A DNA stretch of 64,000 nucleotides from Cristatella mucedo (taxonomy: Eukaryota > Bryozoa > Phylactolaemata > Cristatellidae), in the NCBI GenBank assembly GCA_009760855.2, contig WPIO01000017.1, positions 1,675,501 to 1,739,500 on the forward strand, written 5' to 3'. Below are positions 33,230-43,867 of this stretch, one piece after another; the first letter of the stretch is position 1, and each line of letters starts with the position of its first letter. A program made the position numbers and the translations under genes. A model generated the notes under the pieces. That model saw only the letters and a list, made by a program, of their open reading frames with translations, was not told the DNA's origin and searched no databases.

Positions 33230-34395
33230 ATGTATGTGTACATTAACCGGCGTAGCCCTGGCCTGCTGGAGCCACGGGTACTACCCGCGACTCCTTGTAT
33301 AGGAACAGGGACCACACGGCTTCCACACCGGATACGGCGTGCGCGAGACACACAGCTGCCACAATGCCGTCTATTCCGAGAGCGCAATGCCGAGGTCGGC
33401 CTTTCATTATCGGAGCACTTCAGCTGTCGAGGGTGCCGACCACGAAGGGCTTCATCACTGCCATCCGGTAGCCAGCGGTCAGGAAAGACCGGCTATGATT
33501 CTGCACTTTTCAACCTTTTCACGGGCTGCCACCTCCACCAAGGCATCATCACTACCGTCAAACGGCACCGTCACGTCGACGATGACCTCGTCGGTGCCGT
33601 TGTCGATGATCAGGTCTCGCTTAAGAACCAGACCCCAGGCGAGCGGGAAGGCGTGACCTGCCGAGAGGCTGGGGCTTTCGGTGGCTGGAAGAGCCCCGAT
33701 TAGTCGGTCCAGAACCAGGTTGTGGCAGCTGTAATCGCTTGCAGCATCGGTTGGCAGTGGCTCAGCACGTGTCAAATGGTCTCTGCCTTTGTGTGGCAGC
33801 TGGTAGCCGTCCCGGGGTATGCCTGACTCCTAGCAGCAGCCACCGACAGCACGTCCAGGTATGCTCGGTGGACGAACTGCCAGGCCCGAAACAACAGGCC
33901 AAGACCCGTGATCTGGAAATGGCTATGGTTCACGAACTTGTTCGTGGCCAGGCAACGACTGACCTTGCCCTGAGTGGGCTGGGCTGCCCAAGCCCAGCCT
34001 TCAGTCAACCTGTCGAACTCCGGCCGTTTGGAAATGGCGACGGGAGGCATGAACGAGTGCTCCATCTCGTCGGGGACGGTTGATCCCGCACCAGGACGTC
34101 CCAGCCGCAGCCAGCGAGATGCGGCTGGAGAAACTTTGGGTACCATCGCACATCCGGCCACAGCAAGGCTGTGCCGACCCCGTTTCTAGGGCCGAAGGCA
34201 TTTGCGCTCTGGTATCGTGTGCACTCCTCGTCTGACGATGGCGTGCCACCCTGCTGTCAATGAATGGCCCGGTCATGGCAATGACGTGCGACTCGGTGCA
34301 CACACTCGTCGGGGGGGGGAGCACAGCATGCGGCAGCATTGCACGACCCGAAGGATTGCTGCATTCGTTGCAAAGTGAACGAAGCCGAGGCCTCA
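33230..34395 (-). mobile_element. R2/NeSL-type LINE fragment (region after RT), decayed
   Basis: A GC-rich island in AT-rich intron. Minus-strand frames show post-RT landmarks of the R2/NeSL-like group: KRPEFDRLTEGWAWAAQ, QFVHRAYLDVLSVAAAR, SCHTKAETI-stop-HVLSHC (a zinc-knuckle-like C...H...C run), SCHNLVLDRLIGALPA, KRDLIIDNGTDEVIVDVTVP and AREKVEKC. At least one stop and one frameshift (about 33745-33770) separate them. It is unlike LINE A and B. Confidence 0.72.
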
Positions 34396-35061
34396 TAGCA
34401 CAAATGAGAAATACATAAATAAATGTATATTTATGTATAAACCCTGGTTCTCAAAGTGAAAGCACCTCACCTCGAAGCGATTGATTGAACTTGGAGCAGA
34501 AGTTTCGTTTTCAAGAGAAAAAAGAAAGTCTGCTCTCAGTCTGACAGTGAGAAACTCATTCGAAGCTTGGCCTTCTCGGTGGACTTGTGTGGCCATATGA
34601 GCTAGTCTTGAGTGACTAGTGTGTGACTCTTAAGTGATTAGCAGCCTTATGTAGTCGTCATATTAGCATTCTTTGAGTGCAATGTCCGGTACACTTCCAT
34701 GGTGAGTTGACCTCCTTTGTTTAAATATGACAATTTACTTAATTGAATCCATCGAGTAACTACTTAAATTACGAAATTATTTTCTTCAGTACTGATAATT
34801 CAGACTACTACTGCAAGTGTAGCATCTTTCATCTATTTTTATTTGTAGGTAGTTGTAGCTGTTACTTGCAGAATGGACTTGCAAAGTGGCTGCTATTGGT
34901 TTTTAGCTATATTGCCACCTATAAGTGAGGCCCATGGCGAATAAATTTCTGTGAATACTAAATTTGGAGTTCCATAGCTCTTTGTCCTTGAAGGCATGCT
35001 GTGGCAATAAATTGACCCAAGGTTTGTTTTCAAATAAATCGGAAAGACCAAACTCTTTTAG
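34396..35061. other. DHX29 intron 5 end; possible missing exon
   Basis: AT-rich. I looked for an acidic exon matching the segment before the coiled coil and found nothing with both splice sites. Confidence 0.45.
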
Positions 35062-35188
35062 AGGAAGAAATATGAAGAATGCTTGAAAATGGTGACCGAT
35101 CTCAAACGTCAAGCTGCATATGCTGAGAAGTCAGAAGACCTGACCAAGCAAAAACAACTGTCACAGCAGATTAAGTTATATGTTGACG
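35062..35188 (+). CDS. DHX29: DHX29 exon 6 (coiled coil)
   Basis: This 127-nt exon enters in phase 0 after CTCTTTTAG and leaves in phase 1 at GACG|GTGAGT. It encodes RKKYEECLKMVTDLKRQAAY, then KQKQLSQQIKLYVD, a Lys/Gln-rich amphipathic helix. It matches the human coiled-coil block with NERYLHLAAKLLDAKEQAAT in length and pattern. Confidence 0.82.
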
Positions 35189-35344
35189 GTGAGTGTGGCA
35201 AATGTCTTTTCAGGTAATGCGCATTGAGCATGCTCTCAGTTGCATTTCTGCATTGTCAGAAGTTTTGTTCAGTTGCCGAAGCAGCTGCCCTATTTGCAAT
35301 AGTAGCAGTATTCTAGGAATTAGAATACTCGGTGTCCTGCTAGC

Positions 35345-35766
35345 AGTATTAATAATAACCAAACCTTTATACACTACCCCAAGAAAACCAAATCTCTTTC
35401 TAAGAACTTTACATGTGCTGAAAAGGGAGAATGCCAATTGGTTGATCATAGCATGCACAATTTTAGAATATGCTAGCATGAAAATGAAAATTTAGGCTGA
35501 GAGCCAATACTGTGAAAAGCAAGTAGTTTTTTGGTTCTTTTAAATGCCATCAAATCAGGCAATGACGTGCGGTAAGTAGGAAATGAGTTCGTGGTTTTGC
35601 TTGCAAAGTAGCTGAAGGCATGGCATCCAAGGGATTTGAAGTTGGCTAGAGGCACAACCAAATGAACCGAGTTAGGTTGGCAGGTGGGGCGATTGGAGAC
35701 CTGATTAGGAACTAATTCAGTTTGGTGGGCCAGAGCAAAATAATTAGATGTCCTTTTTGTATACAA
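35345..35766 (-). mobile_element. LINE (CR1/L2) C-terminus plus tail
   Basis: Minus-strand frame: ELVPNQVSNRPTCQPN, LANFKSLGCHAFSYFASKTT, NSFPTYRTSLPDLMAFKR, the typical CR1/L2 ending. The tail near 35345-35420 (CTACCCCAAGAAAACCAAAT, CTTTCTAAGAACTTTACATG) matches the family A/SINE1 tail. Confidence 0.75.
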
Positions 35767-35871
35767 GCTGAAGTACTACAGTCTGCTATTCTTGGAAGTA
35801 TCGCTTGGTACTCACTGCACATAACAGCAGGAATACCAAGTGCCTGAGAGTGGTTGCCTTTACTTTTGAGT

Positions 35872-35903
35872 GGTGGGCTACACTCAGGGGAGTGTAGCCC
35901 ACC
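35872..35903. other. Perfect 14-bp inverted repeat (hairpin)
   Basis: GGTGGGCTACACTC and its exact reverse complement are separated by AGGG, in DHX29 intron 6. Confidence 0.85.
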
Positions 35904-36281
35904 TGTTACGCCGTGAGGTTAAGTAAACATCCAGTGACTTGCTCTTGGCATCTTATGCTTCAAGGTCGTTTTCTGGGCCCTCTTTGCTGCCGAGGCAGTA
36001 TAAGACGGTGGGGGGCATTCGTGTTCCTGGTATGGTAAGCTACCAAATTGGAATAGCAGAAGTGCAGAATAGCAAAGTGGCACTGTATATGCCAGTTGTG
36101 TACCGTGTATGATTTACCCATAGGTTGTGCATTGTTTCTCATGCCTGACGAGGCATTGCTATCTAACAGAAACTGTGCAGACACCGTCGGAGCAAGCGGT
36201 TATTTCTCAGGACCGCTTATAACTTCAGAGCTTTGGTATATTGCTATGTTCCTCGGTGGCTAGCCTAGCAAGTGCACTCCT

Positions 36282-36838
36282 GTGATTGCGAGAACTCCCC
36301 TAGCTATCAGGCATTTGTATCTATTCCTCGTTGCGATACAACAAAGCCCAGAAAGCCTCGCCGTGCCTGCTCATGCTCTGCAGTGTTTCTTTGGTGAGCT
36401 CAAAGCCTACGGGGCATTGGCTGCACACCGGTGGCGGGCAGTGCTCATTTCAAATGACCAAGTAGGATTGAGAAGCGTGGCTACAGCGCAAAAGCAGCCG
36501 AGGAATGAGGCAGTAGTGGCTAAGGTGAAGACCGGAAAGGATATGCCAGAAGCAGAGCTGCTGGAGTGCTGTCGATGCGGTCTTGTGCAGGCTGTCTGGG
36601 AAGGGTGCTGCTCGCAATGCTAGCGGCCGGCCCAGCAATAGCATCAGCTATCGCATGCTCTTCGACAGAGGGACTAATGCTAATTAATGCACTGCTCTCA
36701 GCAGACCCGAGCTCCATCAGGACCGGTCCAGCCCTAGAAAGGATGCTTTTAATTCAGCTGACCTGTTGTATAAACAGAGGTAATTTGCAAGAAGCAAATA
36801 ATGTGAATGCTCAGCAAAATGTCAGCTGTGTGGAATAA
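36282..36838 (+). other. Unidentified coding-like block followed by AATAAA
   Basis: Two overlapping plus-strand frames (36282-36623 and 36566-36838) have coding-like composition: MPEAELLECCRCG...WEGCCSQC in one, and STEGLMLINALLSADPSSI then CINRGNLQEANNV in the other. They would join by one frameshift near 36570-36620. AATAAA follows at 36834. I do not recognise the family. It could be a retrocopy remnant or an alternative 3' end of DHX29. Confidence 0.3.
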
Positions 36839-36839
36839 A

Positions 36840-37469
36840 AAATGTTGAGCTTTGGCCCTAGTGCTGTTACAGCTCCTCGACTTTTACAGGTCTTTCTTTA
36901 CAAATCCATTCCTTGTTACTCTCGTTGAATCGCCTTGGTGTGACTGATGTTGTGAAGCTACAGGGGAGTGGTTGTCAGGAATTGCAGGTCATTCTCAAGT
37001 CACCCTGAGATTGGGTCTGCTTTCATGGCTGTAGAGCTATGATTTGCTTAGCCGCTACTTATAATTCGTCTTTTCTTTTTTTCCAACCCACGTAATTACA
37101 CGAACACACCCACCCACATGGCAATTCAGCTTGCCTCCGATCGTGCTCTACAACTAGTATTAGTTATGAGAAACAAATGATGAATATTATATATCTCGGT
37201 TGTCTGCAAGTATTGTCACAGGCTGGGACCTCTAGTGATGGCAGAGGCGAGTTTTATAGATGGAGGTTAGCTGTGAAAATCGACGATTAGGCTTTATATT
37301 TCTTCAGAATAGCATAGTGGATTTTAACTGTAGTAAGAACAAGAAAGCTATACACCTGTCAGTGATGGAATTATGCTGATTAAAGGCACGGCCCACTGAT
37401 GTTAATAGCTCTTCATGTACTTCAATAGTAAAGTAAAAATAAGGGCTAGCTAATCATTCTTATTTATTT
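36840..37469. other. DHX29 intron 6, nothing recognised
   Basis: AT-rich unique DNA. Confidence 0.5.
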
Positions 37470-37595
37470 AGTCAGAAGAGCCTTAGTGGCTATTACTCTG
37501 TTTGCAGTATGCATTATAGGATTGCCTGGTGAAGGACTCGAACACGACCTAGGTCGTGAAGTGCGATCACCTTACCCATGGGCTAAGGCCCAGGT
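37470..37595 (-). mobile_element. Decayed SINE2
   Basis: GAAGAGCCTTAGTGGCTATT, GGATTGCCTGGTGAAGGACT and CACGACCTAGGTCGTGAAG on the plus strand mark the body, box B and stem of SINE2 in minus orientation. Confidence 0.6.
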
Positions 37596-37682
37596 TTAGT
37601 TTAGTTATTTAGTGAACTATTATTTTGCTGGCAACCATTGACACAGGCTGTTGCTTGTAATTTTACATTTCATCAGCATGTC

Positions 37683-38088
37683 CATTGCGAAGGGGCGCAG
37701 CCAGGATTTTCAGGCCTTGGGGGCTAAGGGTCTCTTGCCCCCAAGGCCTGGAGAAATATGCCCCAGGATGGGGGCAATTGCCCTCCTGTGCCTCCTGGCT
37801 CCGCCACTGCCAGTGCCGGAACCAGGGGGCATTTGCCCCCCAAACCGGGCATCGATCTGGGCCACTCGTATTCCTACGCCCCAACCGTCACCAATGTCGA
37901 AATTATGTCTGAATTGCACTCGCCGAGGGACTTCTGAGTTTGGGTCGAATAAACACTATGATTTTTTGTATTATATTTCTTTAATTGTGGATCTAGCCTT
38001 GCCTATATGAAAATCTTTTGAGCCTCTACATAAAAGTTTTTGCAGGTCTTGCCCAACCTCAAAGATGAAAATCCTGGCTTTGCCACTG
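37683..38088. mobile_element. Two abutting hAT-like MITEs with an 8-bp target duplication
   Basis: Outer ends: GGGGCGCAGCCAGGATTTTC on the left, and on the right GAAAATCCTGGCTTTGCCAC then TG. AGCATGTC occurs directly outside both ends (37675-37682, 38089-38096). Internally CTCCTGGCTCCGCCACTG (37791-37808) is followed at once by CAGTGCCGGAACCAGG, a right end meeting a left end. This gives two elements of about 126 and 279 bp. No transposase. Confidence 0.75.
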
Positions 38089-38096
38089 AGCATGTC

Positions 38097-39135
38097 GATT
38101 TGAATTCACTGGAGGCTAATCTCATTGAGCAATTACACTTGATCCCTGTCTAGATAGGGTTCAAGGGGAGTTTGGCAAACCCTCTCACGAGAACCATCCA
38201 TCAGCAGTGCTTGAAGAAAGGAGGGTCAATGCATTTGCTAGTTATTTAGTAAATACACGAGGTCTGACAAGATAGCAAAGGGCAGCAGAATGAACAGGAA
38301 CCGATCGAGCTGAGGTGAGAGAAAGAGAAGGGGAGAGATAGAGATTGATTTTTTTCAAGACATATATACCAGCAAAAAACTATTGGTGAGGCTGCCTAAA
38401 ATGGCATCAGAATTAAATAAGTTCTGATTCCGTTATTAAATTTTTTTACTGAAACCTATGATCATGCACAATATATTAAACAAGCTTAGACTAGGCCACT
38501 AGGTTTAAGGGTACTGGCCCTAAGCCTAATTAAACAGTGTTTTTGAAAAAAAAATTATTGAAAACTCTTAGCCGCTTGCTTAGGCTCACTGCCCTGCCGG
38601 AAAAGAAAATTATCTCTACATAGGCTCATTGCACTAGGTTCTGAAACTATCTGGATTAGTTCTAAATCAACGCCTTGCACCATGATGCTAGGTATGTGCT
38701 GCAGAAGCAGCCTCAGGCCGTGATCCCATGGCTGCCAAATTTCACCATCTGATGGCAATTATTATTGTAACCTCACGTGAGTAACAGCGCCTGTACTATA
38801 TACATTTTCAGTTGGAAAAAACGCGAATTTACTTTCATTGCCCCATTTGATTTCTCTTCAGTCTTTGTTGGTCCAGTGGGCTGTCGCCATAACCCACTCC
38901 AAACCAGCCATTTTGTTTTGATAGACAGAAGTGGCTTTTTTTGACATTCCAAGCAAACAGTTGACCCTGTTGATCTAGTCGATGCTGCATTCTATCCCTA
39001 CGAAATATATTCCCAGTTGCTGCCTGCAGACTGAGCACGAGCCCTCACAGGAGTGAAGTGGGGCCTCAAGTTTCACACTTTATCAGTCTGTTCTAGCGGG
39101 TCTAGTGAAATATGACCAGCCGGCTCACTTTTTTA
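38097..39135. other. DHX29 intron 6, nothing recognised
   Basis: Unique AT-rich DNA with small random frames. Confidence 0.5.
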
Positions 39136-39290
39136 TATATCTCTGTCTGTAATTCCACAAAGCCATAAAGGCTGTGTGGGTGCTACCCAGGAAAATTTTG
39201 TATAGCACACTCACAGCCTAAGCGGCTTTTGGTACACATTCGGTAGCCAACAGACTTCGTCTCAAGCAACTAAGAGAAGGTGGGAAGCCT
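39136..39290 (-). mobile_element. LINE family B 3'-end fragment
   Basis: ATATCTCTGTCTGTAATTCC, AGGAAAATTTTGTATAGCAC, AAGCGGCTTTTGGTACACAT: the terminal 150 bp of family B, abutting a family A copy of opposite orientation. Confidence 0.75.
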
Positions 39291-39334
39291 TTGCGTTATC
39301 AATGATAGTGGTCGTAGCAATCTTTCTTCAGGTT

Positions 39335-40160
39335 GTTCATTTTTGAAAGTGACCTTTCGTTAGACGACCACGTCAGCTCCACAGTCACGTCTGCCTACTC
39401 TCAGCTGCACGACATTAATAAAATTTGGGCTTCCTTAGACAGGGATACCACATCTAAATTGGTCCATGCTTTTGTGACATCCCGTCTCAACTTCTGTAAC
39501 TCACTGCTTGCTGGTCTACCGGCATGTGCAATCAGGCGCTTACAACCTGTGTAAAACTCTGCTTCCAAACTTTTCTGTTGTGAGCATCGCAGTGGCCACA
39601 TTACACTACAGCTCACCGACCTGCACTGGCTCCCAGTCAACCAACACATCGACTTCAAGATTCTGTCGCTCACTTTTAGGTTTCTTCATTCTTTGGCTCC
39701 AGCCCGCCTATCAGATCTATTTCCCCACCAGGCTAAGCATAGTACCACTCGCTTTTCGGAATATAATCACTTAGCAATACCTTGTAGGAACCTCAAATTC
39801 TTTGGTGACCGTGGCTTTAGTTAGTATACTCCCAAAGCCTAGAACCCACTTCCGAATTGAGTCACAACTTCCCCTGACTTGACCACATTTAAAAAGAAAC
39901 TAAAGACACATCAATTTATCACAGCATTTAGTGGGTCCATGTGATTCGTCATTTATGTGCTTATGCATGCTGACACTGTGCATGCTGCCTCGCATGCTGA
40001 CCCTGTTAATGACACCTCTAACCATGCTATGCTTGTTGTCAATTGGCATTGAGCACTAACCATTAGATCGTGCTTCCTTTGCAGCGACTGTTAAGTGCCT
40101 AGAAAGAGATTGAGTTCTCTGAGGGTGCTATATCAAATGTATTATTATTATTGTCCTCAC
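39335..40160 (+). mobile_element. LINE family A RT C-terminus and 3' end
   Basis: Encodes SDLSLDDHVSSTVTSAYSQL, RDTTSKLVHAFVTSRLNFC, NSLLAGLPACAIRRLQP, and after frame loss TDLHWLPVNQHIDFKILSLT. It ends in the 3' UTR and the TTATTATTATT tail. Confidence 0.82.
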
Positions 40161-40990
40161 GGAAGTCTCACCGATTCGAAATTGTATAGCGATTGCAACT
40201 TTACCGAATACGATTTTCCCGGAAAGCGCATATTTGGCCCTTCGTAAAACCTGTCTGTTAGATTTTTTCTAATGCTGCCGATTAGCGATTTAGAGAGAGG
40301 CTAGGAAATAAGCATAGCTGCGCACTGTTGCTTTATTACTACCAATGTGACTTAAGTCTGGTGTGTGTCTAAGTAACTCAAAAACGGACAATTCAGTCGT
40401 TTTCAAGGTGCTCTAAAATTATGAAATCTGCCACTGTTAAATTGATTTTAAGGGTCGAAGATGCTTGCTCTTGTTATTTCTCTGTTGTACTCACAGGTTT
40501 ATCAAAAACGCCATCATGAAAGGCGTTTTTTTTAATTGGCAAATTTGTTTTTGTGTGCTTTGGTCTATTGTTTAGCGGTCGAGTGCCTACAACTCTTCAT
40601 AAACAACGAATCTCCGATACTTATGCCCTCGAACGTATATTTATATATATGCATACACTCAGCATAAAAAATATCCTTGCAGTATGGCTGTAACTGCCAT
40701 AGCTGAAAACTTGTTGGGGTAGTAAGAGGGTTATCTGCATTGCCAGACATACTACCGTTATGCCACAGCATGACACAATATTTACTGACAGGCCAAAAAC
40801 GAACACATTCAGGTTTGCTGTCGGTTTGTATGATTTTAGTGTAACTTCGCTCCATCGTACTTCTTTATGATCTCCCTTGTCTCTTCTGCTGCAGTGCATT
40901 CTACAGAGCCCGAGTTTTACCGAAAAAGTCGGTTGCTGGTGTGGGCCGAGAATCCTGCCTCAGCTGCTAGTCGATACTGCTCCATAGTCG
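40161..40990. other. DHX29 intron 6, nothing firm
   Basis: Contains AAAACGCC...GGCGTTTTTTTT at about 40505-40535, a short inverted repeat. No coding match. Confidence 0.4.
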
Positions 40991-41049
40991 TTTTATGAGG
41001 TTCCAATCAGGTGATTGGCTGGGCTACTGCATCAACATCAAAGAAGATT

Positions 41050-41460
41050 TTGTCAAAAAGTACTTAACTGGCCTGCCAGTGTACTTAGGGTTGTCGTCTT
41101 GCTGCCAAATGTAACAACTGCCAAGCAAAGTATTTGAGCTTTGCAATTCAACTCATTTGAGCAACAATAACTTGACCAAAGTGCTTTTTTTGACGATTTC
41201 GGTGTGGTGCTAATGCAGTGGCTCACCCAATCCTTTGATCAGAACCTATAGAACGTTTATGGGACGATACAGATCGGTGGATGAGGTGGAGTGTTCGGCA
41301 CATATCAGTAGCCGACCTTTTCAGTAAAATTCAGGCTGTGTGGAATGTGCCACAGTGAAAGAGACACCGCAGAAGCTGATAGCCTATATGCCGGGCCAGA
41401 CAAGGGAAGTCATACAAAATCGTTATAGGATGACGTTATACTAAAAGCATGCTTACCGGT
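41050..41460 (+). mobile_element. Tc1/mariner transposase C-terminal remnant
   Basis: Plus-strand codons around 41235-41400 recall the Tc1 end (DPIE.LWD region, then HISVADLFSKIQAVWNVPQ), with stops and a frameshift. Terminal repeats were not found. Confidence 0.5.
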
Positions 41461-42148
41461 AGCAATATGGGTAAAAATTTATTTTACCCTGATTGTATAT
41501 ACGGTGAGAGAGAGAGAGAGAGACCAAAGTTGATTGTTGTTTATGGTAAGGCATCTCTGTGCAGCTCAATGAAGTTGGATTTTGTTTGTACTGGAAAAAG
41601 ATTAAGTAGACTGAGAAATATCATGGCGAGTTCTAGCATTTTAGCATTTCTCAATGGATCTCCAGGTAAATGGTGTACATTTTGTGGTGCCACAGTACCA
41701 ATGGCAAGCCGGTAAAGTAGGCCTATTCATGATAGCCTGAGCAGATTTGTGAAGTGCTTCGTGGTAGTACCTCAACTAGCACTTGCAGAGAATCGCCGGC
41801 ATTTTTCGCACATGCACTACTATCACCAGGCGTTTATTTACTAATGGTGTTTATTTATTTTCAAGATCGTATGGGTTATCATGTGGCTTGGCTTACATAT
41901 TGTGAAGTCTTAGTTACCGACTACTAGTGCTAGATTGCTAGTTACTTCATCTGCAGTTTTTTTTTTATTTAAGATTTGACTGCATAGCTGCCGTGTACTG
42001 GTTCAGTCGTTACAGCCTTGAAGCTGTATGCTACATAGTCTGATTGCTTTATGCATGGCAATTTGACGAGAAGTGGTGAGATGTATTGGGTCTGCAGGTA
42101 TTTTAGCTGCTCGAGTGAGAACAGCTTTGCCTGCTTTGCTGCTTGCAG
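41461..42148. other. DHX29 intron 6 end, nothing recognised
   Basis: Includes (GA)7 at 41505-41521. No other feature. Confidence 0.5.
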
Positions 42149-42364
42149 CTATGCACGAGGCAGAAGCATTGATGCATCTTACTTCTCCGGTATCAGAAAC
42201 TGCTGGAAGCAGTGCAAATGCAGCTGCTGCTGCCGCATCCCCAACGACAGGAGCTGCTGCTGCTGCCTGCACGCACGGTGCTAGTACTGTTGCTGCTACA
42301 GTTGCCGCATCTGATCTGACTTCTACAGATGAAGGTGCTAGCGCAACCGGATCTGCAAGACCTT
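42149..42364 (+). CDS. DHX29: DHX29 exon 7 (Ala-rich insert)
   Basis: This 216-nt exon enters in phase 1 after GCTGCTTGCAG and leaves in phase 1 at CCTT|GTAAGT. It encodes MHEAEALMHLTSPVSETAGS and then a strongly Ala/Thr/Ser-rich stretch ending GASATGSARP. No counterpart is known to me in the human protein. The call rests on exact phase fit to exons 6 and 8, consensus splice sites and an open frame. GCT/GCA repeats could have expanded here. Confidence 0.68.
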
Positions 42365-42603
42365 GTAAGTAATGCTATAGTAGTCTGATCGGTTTCTGTG
42401 CTGTACGGTTGATGTGCAGTCAAGATATCCGAGGAGAAAAGTGGTTAGTATGGAATAGGAAGGTATACCCCTGCTCGATAATGCAAGTAATCGTCAGTAG
42501 TGGGGATGCTGATCGGTAGTGATAGCAGACTTCTAAGTATGCTCATGTATGCTAGCATGTGTATGTAGAAGCAAACATGCACCCTTGTTTGCTTATGAAG
42601 AAT

Positions 42604-42772
42604 CAATCGAGCCGTGATGGCACACTAGGTAAGGAGGTTGCTCTTCATGACCTCGGAACCGAGGTCGTGGGTTCGAATCCTGCGTTGGGTGGTCCTTTAT
42701 TGCCATTGCAAGCATTGGTGATAGCCTTTAAGGCTCTTCTGTTGCCATGCAAAAAGAGGCAGTTAAGTACCT
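42604..42772 (+). mobile_element. SINE2
   Basis: GAGCCGTGATGGCACACTAG, the stem GACCTCGGAACCGAGGTC, box B GGGTTCGAATCCTG, and end CAAAAAGAGGCAGTTAAGT. It lies 35 bp upstream of DHX29 exon 8. Confidence 0.8.
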
Positions 42773-42807
42773 CTTCCAAACCTCGCACTTGGTTAGTAAA
42801 CTTTTAG

Positions 42808-43030
42808 CAGCCCCGGTTGAAGACAATAACAAAACTGCTAAATTTGCATTGCCTGCCTTGTTGATCATGCTTACAGAACCCTCCCTGACAGGCTGCTGCT
42901 ATACGTATCTCATTGATGCGTTGTGCCAGACAAGCATAAGCAAAAGGGCCCAGCAGCTGTTGGAACCACTTGCCACACGCCTCATGAGAGACAAGCCATC
43001 ACTCATGGTGGTGAGCTATCCCAATGCTAG
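42808..43030 (+). CDS. DHX29: DHX29 exon 8 (helical segment not in vertebrate DHX29)
   Basis: This 223-nt exon enters in phase 1 after TAAACTTTTAG and leaves in phase 2 at GCTAG|GTAAAG. An earlier phase-0 donor, GTG|GTGAGC, is also present. The product is helical and Leu-rich: KFALPALLIMLTEPSLTG, YLIDALCQTSISKRAQQLL, ATRLMRDKPSLM. I do not recognise it, and it has no equivalent in the human protein. It starts about 30 bp after a SINE2 copy. Phase agreement with exons 7 and 9 supports inclusion. It could also be an alternative exon. Confidence 0.6.
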
Positions 43031-43236
43031 GTAAAGTAGTGGTGCAATATGTGTATTTGTGTGCGTTTGTGTGCACTCGCTTGCGTGCTAACGTACGTGT
43101 GCATGCCCACTCCTCAACTCAGAGTGGGTATATCGATGCACAGTTTATATTCCAATCGAGCCTAGCAGATTATCGGCAACTATTCGTATTTCCACATAGC
43201 ACGCCTGACTTTTGACGACATGACATTTTACGGCAG

Positions 43237-43605
43237 CAGACTGCCGAACTTGTGCAGTTCACGCCTTTGGTTAACAGTCTGGCTTTCAGTTGTAGCTCCT
43301 GTGGCACGGTACGCATATACTTCAGGATATTCTCTGATAAACGAAAATGCAGAGCCATTGGCACTGTTGCGCAGTAGCGATGCAGCTCCGGAGTGGAGCA
43401 TGCGTGCCCTTTCTTCTGCCGCAGCATCGTCACGTGGCAAGGCGTATGCCAAGGAGCCCGTTATGCAGTTCGCCTACACTCGGCAAACTTGGACTGGCAA
43501 GTCGCCCAAGCAGTTTCTGATCGACTGGGTCCGCAAGCATCTTCCCACCAGTCCGGCGCCTGTATTTGAGCGCATTTCCGTCGGTGGCGACAAGTCAAAG
43601 TGTCG
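43237..43605 (+). CDS. DHX29: DHX29 exon 9 (dsRBD-like region, first half)
   Basis: This 369-nt exon enters in phase 2 after TTTTACGGCAG and leaves in phase 2 at TGTCG|GTAAGA. Its last third is near-identical to vertebrate DHX29: FAYTRQTWTGKSPKQFLIDW, then VRKHLPTSPAPVFERISVGG. This is the opening of the dsRNA-binding-like domain. The first two thirds are poorly conserved. An alternative acceptor (GGCTTTCAG, about 43276) would shorten them and would also fit if exon 8 were skipped. Confidence 0.85.
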
Positions 43606-43819
43606 GTAAGAATGTTGCGATTAGGTTTCGGTCGGTTGGCAGCTTGTTTGCACAGTGAGCAGACATGTTGCATTGACCGTTGGTGCCAATGTAAAGCGTG
43701 TAGCTTCTTATGGTCTGATGTGCATGCAACATGTTCTACTGTCAAGTCTGTGGATAGTGCGAGAGCTCCAAAGAGTTGCACGCACACGGTTGCGCTTAAA
43801 ACAGAAATGCAAGGCATCA

Positions 43820-43867
<48 letters not shown>

